Source of the DNA: Pseudomonas sp. W4I3 | GTDB taxonomy: Bacteria; Pseudomonadota; Gammaproteobacteria; Pseudomonadales; Pseudomonadaceae | Assembly: GCF_030816195.1 (NCBI RefSeq) | Contig: NZ_JAUSXS010000001.1 | Span: 829,501-893,500, forward strand | Length of the DNA stretch: 64,000 bases | Direction: 5' to 3' | Shown: in pieces, positions 12,401-19,637 of the stretch | Numbering within the stretch: position 1 is the first letter of the stretch | Layout: each line of letters starts with the position of its first letter | The notes under the pieces: generated by a model | The model's database searches: none | Told to the model about the DNA's origin: nothing | Seen by the model: only the letters and a program-made list of their open reading frames with translations | Translations under genes and position numbers: made by a program

Positions 12401-13634
12401 AGTGATCAAGAAAACGACTGGAAACAACGACGCACTTAACACCATGGCACATGCCGTTTTGGGTGCGGTAATAGCGCAGGCGCAGGGCAACTCGGCGCTG
12501 GCAGGCGGTGCCGGGGCAGCGACTGGCGAGCTGATCGCGCATCAACTCTATCCGGGCACGGCGACGGCGGATCTGACGCAGGAGCAGAGGGAGACGGTGG
12601 TTGCGCTGTCGGGCTTGGCCGCAGGGTTGGCTGGGGGGGTTGCTGGTGGTGACCTGAGTGGGGCGGTGACCGGGGCGCAAGCGGGGACTAATGCGGTCCA
12701 GAACAACTATCTGAGCAAGGCGCAGAAGGCTCAGAGAGACAAGGAAATGGGGGAGTGTCCGACGTTGGTCTGCAGTACAGGCACAGCGACGAAGTGGACA
12801 GCGATCGACATTGCGCAGGATGCGAGTTTTACAATCGGTGCTGCCGCTGGTGCTGTTCTGGGGCTAAACGACACCGTTGACAGCATCGTGCACACTGCAG
12901 GCAGCCTCAAGGAGACTTATGCGGCGCTGAAAGCAGTAGTTGAGAGCGGTGGTGTTTGGGACGCGGTCAAGCAGCCGTATATTGACCGCATAGATCGACT
13001 GCAAGCGCAGTATGAAGAAGCCGGAGCCAGTGGTTCATATCAAGCCGGGGTTGAAACTGGAAGGCTGATCAGTGATATGGCTGCGGTTCTTTCAGTTGGC
13101 GGGGGGGTGGTGAAGGGCGGCGCCTTGTTGGCGGAGAAGGTTACGGCTAAGGTTGCTGCTCGAGTAGAGTTGGGGGGGGCGAAGGCAACTCCTTCAGGGC
13201 TGGTTTCTGGAGAAACTGGCTTTGTAGATGCTGGTAAGGCTGCTGCTAACGATGCGGATTTCGCGGGTCCAAAAACAACTACCAACGCTCCAAATACACC
13301 CAGGTTCATTACGGACTCTGCCGGTAATACTATTGATTTAGATTATACCAAGGGACTTAGGGAAACGAATGTGACGGTCACGGGAACGCGTGGTGGTGTT
13401 CAGTATCCGTTGCAAGGGCAAACTCCCGATTCTTATGCGAATCTTGGAAATGGGCATGTTGTTGTCTACGGTCCTGAGGGGCGTGCACTATATGATGTGT
13501 CTAGCTCTCGGATTAAGGTGGTCGAATGGAACCAAGCTCCGAATGGAACATATTTCCCCAAGAAGGGAAGTGATACAAAAGTTTTTGAGGGAAATGTTCC
13601 TCGGTCGGTTCTTGATAGCTTGGGGTTGAAATGA
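3426..13634 (+). CDS. CdiA-type filamentous haemagglutinin/contact-dependent toxin (TpsA 1), intact
   Basis: A 3402-residue exoprotein exported by the adjacent TpsB. In order it has: an extended signal peptide (residues 1-48, ending LLAQA); a TPS secretion domain with the NPNL and NPYGI motifs (about 50-300); about 1,100 residues of short haemagglutinin repeats rich in LDN/NNQGG; a non-repetitive central region (about 1550-1850, where CdiA proteins place the receptor-binding and export-control domains); a second repeat block (about 2000-2650); and a pretoxin domain ending in VQNNYL near residue 3090, a variant of the VENN/ENNYL boundary. The last ~310 residues are the variable toxin region; the final ~110 begin around RFITDSAGNTIDL and match no toxin family I recognise. 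GC drops sharply over the last 400 bases, as expected of an exchangeable module. Confidence 0.93.
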   Translation: MDVRHFAFLARQPSAALKSRNAFLGLPKRGLALILVNALFWQPLLAQAEGIVVSAPGTTVGAAGNGVPVVNIATPNGAGLSHNQFQQYNVGPNGVILNNATGAVVNTQLGGYIVGNPNLKGGAASVILNEVNGGSASQLRGYTEVAGQSAKVIVANPYGITCSGCGFINTPNVTLTTGKPVLDPTGQLKSYQVDGGAVTIDGEGLNASNVDRFDIITRSAKINAQINARELNVIAGRNDVDAKTLNATPRADDGSAKPELAIDSSALGGMYAGAIKLVGTEAGVGVKLDGTLAASGGDIQLDANGRLSMAQAAATGNVKVTAQNVDLTDKVYAGQALDVQTQGDLINRKSLAARDRIALSSGGTLTNSDIIEAGVNPDNTRNAAGDVSLRAKTLNNTGTSVIASRALAVDAQTVNNQGGTLSARQRTSVTAAALDNRNNGRVLSSAALDISASDLQNGQGGLVTSNGPLTANLGAAHNTGGEISSLDTATLTVTTLDNVAGLVTAGKALSLNAGTLDNQNGLVTSQGVLHLTGNRLDNRQKGLVASTGGVQLDVANIDNRNGELSSRAGVAVNGTQLDNSDGGLVVAASGLNLNVDQLLNRNQGLISSEGLLTVTTGTLVNRGGTLSSAGPLSIGARDAVNNQGGRLVTDGTLTLELNRGQLNNQGGLINGPLLVLNNLKDVNNQGGEISSSQAFTLTADNLDNSDGKVLGNTALTLRIGQALTNVKGMIAAAAVDARAASLDNSGGTLTSRGDTVLNVSGPLTNQARGLINAANLLSINTASLDNQGGSLLGSAIAVDFGSASGDLNNTGGLITTAGNLSINHLRDLNNQGGELSSAQTLNLSGRTLDNSAGKLISNNLLVLNADTLINQNGLMSGWQGLSATAASLDNRNSGTLSSRYGDLNATLTGRLLNSGAGALVSQKALTVSAAELDNSDKGVLSSATEQNLKVTGLLNNANGGTIDSGTALDLTAQNLDNSAGSISGGTDTRLDLLATLTNTNGKLASGGPLLISRATQIDNQGGQIASQGLLTLLTGGLDNRNRGTLAANERMSITASGLVQNGNDGLIYSQNADLQLNADRLDNAKGSLQSQGGLTLDVVNAVDNQSGKLIAQTGDLNIKAASLDNRGGTLASLKALLQTRVVGVLRNGYDLNNNRQGGVMQGQTLDLQAGGVDNYGGRISAQGSDGLVTTGNFDNRNGGLYAKGLMRVVGHDFDNSGDNDGQIAARQIDLDLSGALNNRLGIIESESTLKVRAASLDNQTGRLRALGPDGTTEFAIGGVFDNRNGVLETANTNLTLDAGSLQNLGGSVLHVGTGNFGIAPANLNDVGGSLVTRGDLTITQDNWTNSSVIQAGQLTVNVNTLDQTTTGQLLGARRFIGSGGNWSTNGLIASDGDLDLTLSGALNSSGRISSLGKLNFTAAQANLSDVASIAGGGVTRATLSGTLNNHGRLTSATDLLINAGALNNYATLGSGQALTVTTGALLNDHGLIFSGADMSLRVASLNNSYGDVYSMGNLSVDRDGKGGLADSIINSSSSMQSDGDLTLTAATIKNERAVLTVNDAGVYTASATEGACIEYVNAGDCKAGGTPRNYVWELLTRDKLEVTAASAGSSITAGGNMTLAGGDLLNSSSSIAAGGNFTARLNNLVNTGIETGETETYRLFTSERTKHPGRWFDAAAALTNKYWYKSAGYNPNDLGGLEATVANFVGIMESERTQFGKVTKIASDDQRYAAVIQAGGAVDVKAQAGIDNSVVRLGYNYIGAGAKTTTGATGASGAAGYSTRITLNQQLPPDLAQQQINPLSLPGFTLPSGQGGLFRLSGEGSSAPASTGPQGWTLGGGGVDRAPVTGPVVPGTGSSADGVVINRVQGLPDSQFVSNPQKYLIETNPQLTNLSQFLSSDYLLSKIGYDPDQAQKRLGDGLYEQRLIQQAVIARTGQRFIDGQTSDTAMFKYLMDNAIGSRQALNLSVGVSLTAEQVAALTHDIVWMENATVAGQQVLVPVLYLAQANNRLAPNGALITGNDLSLVSGADLNNVGTLRATNNLAASAGRNMVNSGLIQAGNRLDLLAGNSLTNRAGGIIAGRDVSVGAISGDVLNERTVTSHQSSSGYRTERTDFVDNAARIEAANTLALQAGRDVNSTGGVLKSGADTRIQAGRDVNLATAEQRNANVVSTYSRNSSVTQYGTVIEAGRDFQIVAARDISAIGSQLNATRDLAMVAKGNLNLASAANEQHSAFNSKKVTSQEDHVQQAGTSLVAGENLSLSAGNDLAVSASRASAGKEAYLYAGNDLTLNAAQNSDYSYYRKTKTSNGLLSSSQKTRIDSTNQISQQGSSISADTVVVRAGRDIGTSASDVVSTNATSLIAGRNVVIDGATETFEQSHSSSTKKSGLLSSGGIGVTLGSSSNKNTFTSSTETTRASNIGSVQGSVNVQAGKDLTIRGSDVVAGKDISLIGQNVSVLASENNNRSEQTSKSKSSGLTLALSGTVGGAVDAAYQTAKQAKNEDDSRLSALQGVKAGLTGVQAWQAARQDGGMTGDNAAQFVGISISLGSQKSESKQTQEQTLSQGSSLTAGNNLTIVAQGNGTPGDAGDIRVQGSKLQATNEMRLAAERDIRLEAAANNQKLDGKNNSSGGAVGISLGVGSEGGGLSIFANANKGTGNEKGTGTTWTETTLDAGKQVSLISGRDTALKGAQVSADKITATVGRDLTLQSLQDTDNYKSKQTDVSGGISFAIIGTGGSANLSISKSKIDSKYQSVQEQTGLFGGKGGYQIDVGNHTQLDGSVIASTATPDKNRLNTGTLGWSVLKNKADYTSQLQSASVGSGSDGTNAFISNMPTGSLIAFNHGDSDSGNTSSAISNGTLNIRDPAKQQQDVATLSHDVEHANGAISPIFDKEKEQKRLRQVQLIADIGAQTVDIVHTQGELNAKEAGRKELIDKGVDKPTKEQIAASDAYKKVMADYGVGGDYPRVAQAVTAALQGLVGGDIGSAVAGASAPYLAQVIKKTTGNNDALNTMAHAVLGAVIAQAQGNSALAGGAGAATGELIAHQLYPGTATADLTQEQRETVVALSGLAAGLAGGVAGGDLSGAVTGAQAGTNAVQNNYLSKAQKAQRDKEMGECPTLVCSTGTATKWTAIDIAQDASFTIGAAAGAVLGLNDTVDSIVHTAGSLKETYAALKAVVESGGVWDAVKQPYIDRIDRLQAQYEEAGASGSYQAGVETGRLISDMAAVLSVGGGVVKGGALLAEKVTAKVAARVELGGAKATPSGLVSGETGFVDAGKAAANDADFAGPKTTTNAPNTPRFITDSAGNTIDLDYTKGLRETNVTVTGTRGGVQYPLQGQTPDSYANLGNGHVVVYGPEGRALYDVSSSRIKVVEWNQAPNGTYFPKKGSDTKVFEGNVPRSVLDSLGLK

Positions 13635-14158
13635 TGAAAGTTTATCAGGGTAATATTTCTAAAGAGTCGTTAAGTCTGTTTGTTTCAGATATTGGCTCCG
13701 GGGAGTTTTTTTCATATGTAGGGCACTTGGTTTCATTAGAACAGGCAATTTCTGTTCTGGGTTTGCTATCTCCTGATTTTATTGAGGTCAATGGTCACAT
13801 TTTCTGGCTGCCTAACGCTCAGCAATACGATTCGCAAAAATTTCATTTGAACGGGCTGGTTGAGACCGAATCTGGTGTGTTGGAGCAAAGTACATCGCGT
13901 AGAGACGTTGAACGATACAGAAATATTTTTTCAATAAATCAGTTCTTTTCAAAGTGGGAGGATGCACCGGGCCGACCCGTATTTAAAGTGGGTCTGTCGG
14001 AAGAAGATTATCGTCTTTGTCATTTATTTGCTGAACAGATCACTAGATATTGGAAACGCGCGTTATCCGACGCCTTTCCAGAAAAGGTATTTCAGTTTGA
14101 AATTGCTGACGATCTTCTAGATGAATATGGCGTCTGTCTGACATTCTGGCAGTCGTAG
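13631..14158 (+). CDS. Putative cognate immunity protein for TpsA 1
   Basis: A 175-residue acidic, aromatic-rich protein without signal peptide or membrane segment. Its start overlaps the cdiA-1 stop (ATGATG), the translational coupling expected of a CdiI gene, and its base composition is AT-rich like the toxin tip. I recognise no immunity family; the role is inferred from position only. An alternative start is ATG 13634. Confidence 0.75.
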   Translation: MMKVYQGNISKESLSLFVSDIGSGEFFSYVGHLVSLEQAISVLGLLSPDFIEVNGHIFWLPNAQQYDSQKFHLNGLVETESGVLEQSTSRRDVERYRNIFSINQFFSKWEDAPGRPVFKVGLSEEDYRLCHLFAEQITRYWKRALSDAFPEKVFQFEIADDLLDEYGVCLTFWQS

Positions 14159-14217
14159 TTTAAAGAGCGCACAGGATGTGTCCGCGCCATATTAAAACCA
14201 TTGCCAAAGGCTAAACA

Positions 14218-14385
14218 ATGATTATGCGTTTAGAAATGGTTGAGAAAGGACTTGTAGAAAAGCTTAAGTTGGTCAGTGAGGAACGACGAAAAATTGCTGT
14301 AAAAGTGGCTTGCGAACTTGCTTTTCAGGCTTGTCCAGTAAAAGTACCTATTGTTGTCGAGTCTCTTAGGTGGGTGAATAGGGGG
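14218..14385 (+). pseudogene. 5' fragment of a small gene cut by IS4-family element, possibly an immunity gene
   Basis: About 52 residues starting MIMRLEMVEKGLVEKLK, strongly helical and charged, end where the IS inverted repeat begins at about 14386. Past that point the frame runs into IS sequence and is not native. The remainder is not found on the far side, where a different toxin module begins at 15721, so there has been a deletion or rearrangement as well as insertion. Its position right behind a CdiI candidate suggests a second immunity gene, but this is inference. Confidence 0.5.
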
Positions 14386-15720
14386 CAGACCCTGAGGGAT
14401 CCCCACAAATTTACGCCAAGCTCTGTGCCTGATGATGCACCTCATCACGCAGAGCATGCTCCAGTATTTCCAAGTGTTTTCGGCCACCAAAATCGGTGCA
14501 ACTGCGCCAGTACTCCAAACCTAATCGCCACAATGAAAGGACTCGCCTCTCTTTTAGGCTATTGCTTTGATAGCGCCGCTCCAATTGGTTCTCCCGTGCC
14601 TGCAGCCCCGTTAAGAAGATGAGGTAGTTGGCCAAAGCGGCAATCAACAACAACACTTCGATGCGCTTGGGACAATGGCTTCGATGCAGATTCAGGCCCA
14701 ATCCCAGGTGCTCACTTTTTACATCTCGGAAGCCTTCTTCGATCTGCATACGGCGCTTATAAATCGCCACGACTTTTGCTGGATTCCACTCATCTTGCTT
14801 CAGGTTGCTGGCAAGCAACCACGGTTCACGCTCACGTCTGGCAGACTGCCGGCTGAGCTTGCTTCTGGCAATTGAGCCGGTGACCCGTTGATGCTTACGA
14901 CCCTTGGCTGAATGGCGGACGCAGTACAAATCGATGAAGTGAGGGGCGCTACGCGTCATCTCGAAACGGCCTAACGACTTAGGTGATGAAGTGGCTAAAA
15001 CATACAAATCCTTCACAGGCTGCCAGTCATTTTCTTCGTGGCGATAAAGCTCACGATTTCATATGCGGGCCACGTAATACCAGCCCTGCGCCGCTACGGC
15101 TTTCATCCAGGGGCGCCGGAAACCTGCATCAGTGACCAGGACTGGAACGCATCCCTCAGGTAGTAATGCAGCCAACGTTTTGAGCAGGCGACTTTGATAT
15201 TTGGGGCAACTCTCGCGCTCATGAACGCTTTCATAAATAGGAAATGAGCGCCCCGCAAACGGGACCGCGGCTCTCAACAAAAAGGCGTCGCCAGACGCAT
15301 CAATTCGAGACCAGTCGACCAAGATTAAAGGATGTTTCAAGGAGCCCAACAACGCCCGCAGCATCACCCAATAGAACAGTGGCCGCTCTGCTCTGAGGTG
15401 TTGATTACCCAACAATCGGTCCACTCGCTTGATCGCATGTTTTGGATGCGCCTGACCTGGCATAAAGCGTCCCAGCGCTGTCAGCGTCAGGCGACGGCCT
15501 TGCAGTAACGAACTGACACAACTCGTCAGCGTTGTCAGGCGGCGAGAATGGATTGAAGGCAGTGCTTGAGCGAGCGCTCTGCGTAAAAATCGGATGGCCT
15601 GCATGGGATCGGGTTCTTGTTTTTGTGTGGTGCAAACCAAGTTGCCGACTCATGCAGGCCTCTTCAATATTCCAACTTCTTGATTTTTGGTAAGAAAAAT
15701 CGGGGATCCCTCAGGGTCTG
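14386..15720 (-). mobile_element. IS4-family-like insertion sequence, copy 1
   Basis: The element has perfect 19-bp terminal inverted repeats, CAGACCCTGAGGGATCCCC at 14386-14404 and its complement at 15702-15720. It encloses one transposase gene on the minus strand. The bases outside both ends are also inverted copies (AATAGGGG on the left, CCCCTATT on the right), so the element appears to sit inside a palindromic target. I saw no ordinary direct target duplication. Confidence 0.85.
14411..15604 (-). pseudogene. IS4-family transposase with in-frame stop (copy 1)
   Basis: A transposase of about 400 residues with DDE-type landmarks: LVDWS (first Asp), VTDAGFRRPW (second Asp) and a YKRRMQIEEGFRD block resembling the IS4 YREK signature (Glu). 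The frame is interrupted by one TGA at about 15056-15058, where copy 2 has an arginine codon; a CGA-to-TGA transition explains it. Frame is otherwise kept across the stop. The start is tentative: the ATG at 15604 matches the equivalent position in copy 2, although the frame is open to 15640. Probably inactive unless the stop is read through. Confidence 0.85.
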
Positions 15721-17243
15721 ACCCCTATTTTGCAGCCGTCGGGATTGTTGCCAATACGTCCTCCAGTGACATCTTTAAAAAGATAGGCGACTACGCTCAG
15801 ACCAGATCCATAGATCCGAAATCCGATGCGGCCACCCGCGCAGCCTGGGCAGAGGGTGGTGCGGCACGTGTGATGTTGCATGCGCTGGCTGGGGCGGCGA
15901 TTGGGTTGTCCAGCGGCAGCCCTCAAAGCGGTGCACTAGGTGCAGGTGCATCAGCCGCGTTGATACCCGCGATCACAGATGCTTTGGAAAAAAACCAAAT
16001 CAAGGGTACGGATCAAGATGCGCTGGCGTCGTTGATTGCGGCGGGTGTGGGCACTGTTGTAGGTGCTGGTAATGGCGTAAACGGTTCGATAGTGGCGGGT
16101 GGAACGGCCAATAGTGTTGAAGTATTCAACCGTCGCCTGCACAAGACCCAGGAAGTGCCAATTCTGGAGAAGAAGGCCGAAGAGCTGGAAAAGCGGGGCA
16201 AAGCTGAGTCCAGTACACGTTGGATTGATTTGCTGATGATTGCCGCTGGCGGTGCGGTCGATAAAGCTGACGAAGCACGCTTGAATGCACTGGTGCAGCA
16301 ATCCAAGGGCAACGACACCGAGTCCGAGCGATTCATGGAAGATTTGAACACGGCCAAGGGAATCGTTGCCCAGTTAGCCGCACAGGAAATTCCGCTGACT
16401 TGGAAAGATGGCACGCCCATTATGGTCAAGGGCGAGAAGGTCTACGCCTTCGGTGCCACAGAGAGTCAGAAAAACGATCCCACCCTTTTTAATGCGGCAA
16501 ATGTCTACGGCCCCGGAGCGGTCTACGACCAATGGCGGCAGTACGGTCAAGAGCAGACGACTCAGCATCAAAACGAGCTATCGGGGCTGTCTACGTATGA
16601 GTCGAGCGTTGCGGATGCGTCGCAGCGTTTGGCGGACATCGCGATCAAGGGGACCAAAGACGTCACGCCTGAGCTGGATATTCTGGCGGCTGCTATGCCG
16701 GCGGCACGGGGGGCCAAGACTGTTTTCGAACTTGTTTTGGAGAGTATTGCGATTAAGAGGCTTGCATCAGGTGCCGAGTTAAACAGCGCAGCTAAGTCCG
16801 GTGAGCTGATCGCGGGAAAAAATTGGGCTGGTGCAGCTGATAACGAAGCTGGGTTAGCCGGGAGACCTCTTACGGTTGTTCCAGGAAGATTTGATAATGA
16901 AATTGACTTGGCACTTAAATCAGATGTCACGGGAGAGGTTTTAGAGGGGCAAGTCGGAAGAGCATTGAGCGAAAAAGGGATGCTTTTGGATTATCAAAGT
17001 AAATTCAGATCTGGTTTTTTTGACGGAAAACCTGTGGGAATTGGCGAGATAGACGCTGAAACACCTCGTTTTATCATTGAGGTTGCCAGCAGTCCGAAGC
17101 CTGGAAAAATCGAACAGTTACAGAAGTTACAAAATAACACTATGCTTAACCCTGATCGTAAAGAAGTCATACTTTTTGCTCCGAACGTGGTTAAGCCGCA
17201 GCAGATCAAAGCTTATGAAAAGGTAGGGGTTAAAAGTAATTAA
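15721..17243 (+). pseudogene. Orphan CdiA C-terminal module with nuclease-like toxin tip (5'-truncated)
   Basis: About 507 residues that read as the end of a CdiA protein lacking its whole secretion and filament part. The first ~140 residues (DPYFAAVGIVANTS, then a Gly/Ala-rich pretoxin segment) lead to VEVFNRRLHKTQ, a relative of the YNRQLH-type pretoxin motif. The last ~110 residues carry GEVLEGQVG, GEID and FIIEVASS followed by a helix with conserved Gln, the spacing of a PD-(D/E)xK (restriction-endonuclease fold) toxin; the exact family is not assigned. The left edge coincides with the IS end. A TTG at 15687 inside the IS end could give a chimeric start. It has no secretion signal, so it can only act if recombined onto a full cdiA. 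Confidence 0.75.
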
Positions 17244-17294
17244 TAGCGTCGAAGAGTTATTCGAGTATGGAGCCAAAAAAGGGGGGTTATAGTT

Positions 17295-17693
17295 TTGAGC
17301 GACTCAGCATCAATTATATCGGATGTGGAAATTGATGAAGACACGTTCGCTGATTTTCTTCACTCTATAGGTGGAATCGTCAGCGGCGGTAAACGTAGTC
17401 GCGGAGTATTGAGCTGGGGCGAGGCGACTTTGTATGTGTCATTACTCACCTCCGAAAAATTCATAGGTTTTTATGATGCGCAAGATATTTTAGAATGGGA
17501 GACTTTATTGGGTGCCACACCGAGGACAATGATTGAAATGCAGTTGGGACACTCAAAAGGGTCGATGGAGATGTATTTATGGTTGGCGTACGAGTTCGGT
17601 AAAAAATGGAATTGTATTGTTGATGACGTTAATTCTGTGACCATTAATTACTCTGAAATCAGTGATAGGTATACAAGGTCGAGCGTGAAATAG
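17295..17693 (+). CDS. Putative immunity protein of the orphan nuclease-like CDI module
   Basis: A 132-residue acidic protein with no signal peptide, 51 bases after the orphan toxin module. The TTG start is preceded by a GGGGGG run with good spacing. It is AT-rich like the toxin tip. The family is not recognised; the role is inferred from its position. It ends 14 bases before the second IS copy. Confidence 0.65.
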   Translation: MSDSASIISDVEIDEDTFADFLHSIGGIVSGGKRSRGVLSWGEATLYVSLLTSEKFIGFYDAQDILEWETLLGATPRTMIEMQLGHSKGSMEMYLWLAYEFGKKWNCIVDDVNSVTINYSEISDRYTRSSVK

Positions 17694-17707
17694 CAGGGAA
17701 TAGAGGG

Positions 17708-19040
17708 CAAACCCTGAGGAATCCCCACAAATCTACTCCAGCCTCTGAGCTTGCCGGTGCACTTCATCGCGCAGCAATAGCTCCATATCCGCCAATTTCG
17801 AGCAGGAGAATCCGGTGGTGGAGCATCTCAAGTATTCGAGGCCAAGACGCCAGAGTGAGAGCACCGGTTTATGCCTGATGCTGTCGCTCTGGAAGTGACG
17901 TGACCGCCCTGTCGTTCGAGCCTGAAGACCGGCCAGATACAGTGCATAACAGGCCAACGCGGCGATCAGCAGCAGGATCTCGATACGCCGTGGGCAGCGC
18001 GTTCGATGCAGGTCAAAGGCAAAGCCGAAACGCAGACTCTTCATGTCCCGAAAACCTTCCTCAATCTGCATCCGCTTGCGGTAAATACCGACAATTTTCC
18101 GAGCCATCCATTGCGGTTGCGGCAAATTGCTGGCGAGCAGCCAGGGCTCTTGTTCACGGCGAGCGTTCTGTCGGCTGAGTTTGCTGCGCGCGATGCTACC
18201 CGTCACTCGCCGATGTTTTCTTCCCTTGGGCGGTTGGTGAATGCCGTACAGCGCAACCCAGTACGGTGCGCTACGCGTCATCTCAATTTGGCCAAGCGAA
18301 CGTGCGGTCGATGTTGTCTGCCGGTAGAGCTGCTTTATCGGTTGCCATTGACCTTGCTCGTTACGATAGAGATCACGATTGCGCACACGTCCCACGTAAT
18401 ACCAGCCTTTGGCTTCGACAGCCTGGAACCAGGGACGACGAAACCCGGCATCCGTCACCAGGATCGGTACGCACTGCTCGGGAAGCATAAGTTCAAGCGC
18501 ATCGAGCAACCGCCGCTGCTGCCTGGGGCAACCTTCACGATCATGCACGCTCTCGTAAATAGGGAACGCTCGGCTAGCCAGCGGAATTGACGCCCGCAGC
18601 ACGTAAAGATCAGAAGCGGCATTGATCGGCGACCAATCCACCAAAATCAAGGGATGGCGCAAGGAGCCAATCAGTGCCGTGAGCATTTTCCAGTAGAACA
18701 GCGGACGTTCATGTTTGCAGCTGAACGTTGCCGAGCAGGCGATCCACACGTTTGATCGAATGCTTGACGTAAGCTCTGCTGGGCATAGCTCTGCCCAGAT
18801 CGGTCAGCGTCAGACGGCGCCCGTACAGCAAAGCGCTGACGCAGCTCATCAGGGCGCTCAGGCGCTTGCGGTGCAGAGTGGGGAGTGCTTGGGAAAATGC
18901 CTTGTGTAAGAATCGTACGGCCTGCATGAGTCTCGGGTGATTGGTTTGTTTGGCGACTACCAAACTGCCCGACTCATGCAGGCCAGTTCAAGCTATCTGA
19001 CTGAATTGCAAGGAAGTTTTGTGGGCTTTCTCAGGGTCAG
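17708..19040 (-). mobile_element. IS4-family-like insertion sequence, copy 2
   Basis: Related to copy 1 in gene content and length. Its terminal repeats have decayed: the left reads CAAACCCTGAGGAATCCCC and the right, complemented, CTGACCCTGAGAAAGCCC. It encloses one minus-strand transposase. Directly right of it lies GGGTCAGACCAC, the same motif that ends the RAYT element at 28476-29313. Confidence 0.8.
17733..18927 (-). pseudogene. IS4-family transposase with single-base frameshift (copy 2)
   Basis: The same transposase family as copy 1, with LVDWS, VTDAGFRRPW and YRKRMQIEEGFRD motifs intact. The N-terminal ~70 residues (18927 to about 18720) and the remainder are in different frames. Removing one T from the TTT run at 18714-18716 restores a continuous product that aligns with copy 1 without gaps (GNVQLQHERPL against GNQHLRAERPL). 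It is therefore one indel from intact, and a sequencing error is possible. Confidence 0.85.
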
Positions 19041-19055
19041 ACCACGTTTTTGCGT

Positions 19056-19352
19056 GATGGAAAAAACAACAGCAGCGGTGGAGCGGTTGGCATCAGCCTG
19101 GGCGTTGGCTCCGAAGGCGGTGGCCTGAGTATTTTCGCCAATGCGAACAAGGCCACCGGCAACGAGAAGGGCGCCGGCACCACCTGGACGGAGACAAGGC
19201 TGGATGCGGGCAAACAGGTCAGCCTGATCAGTGGGCGGGACACTGCCCTCAAGGGTGCGCAAGTCAGCGCAGACAAAATCACCGCCACCGTTGGTCGTGA
19301 CCTCACGCTGCAAAGTCTGCAAGACACCGATAACTACAAGTCCAAACAGATG
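19056..19352 (+). pseudogene. Internal cdiA fragment duplicated from TpsA 1
   Basis: About 297 bases nearly identical to 11280-11576 of cdiA-1 (GKNNSSGGAVGISLGVGSEG onwards). It starts right after the IS copy 2 junction and stops abruptly at TCCAAACAGA. It has no start or end of its own. It is a scar showing that a former cdiA body, or a donor cassette, was present between the two IS copies and cdiA-2. Confidence 0.85.
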
Positions 19353-19403
19353 GCAGCGTGCTCGCCGGCTGCGTCGATGCCAGTCAAACCAGCCCCACAC
19401 ATA

Positions 19404-19500
19404 AATTCCGATAAGTGGGATCCAATTCACACATCCCTCGCGAACTTTTGCCCCTTTCCTTGTACTAACCTATTCGGCGATTTGATGGCTAAGTAATGGC
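19404..19500. repeat. Copy of the region upstream of tpsB
   Basis: This diverged duplicate of about 1356-1457 shares AATTCCGATAAGTGGGATCC, CTCGCGAACTTT, GTACTAACC and GATGGC followed by AATGGC. It places a copy of the tpsB upstream region 140-230 bases ahead of cdiA-2. It may supply a promoter to cdiA-2, which has no tpsB in front of it. That role is inference. Confidence 0.7.
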
Positions 19501-19637
19501 ATTTGCTCGATATGGAAATAAGAGCTGAGGTTCTATTTCCCGCCAGCCTGACGGTCGCGTGTCGGCAGTAATGAGCGAGCCCCCACCGCCGATTACTGCC
19601 GCATGTCCTTAATGCCCGCTGCAACGAGAGTACGAAA

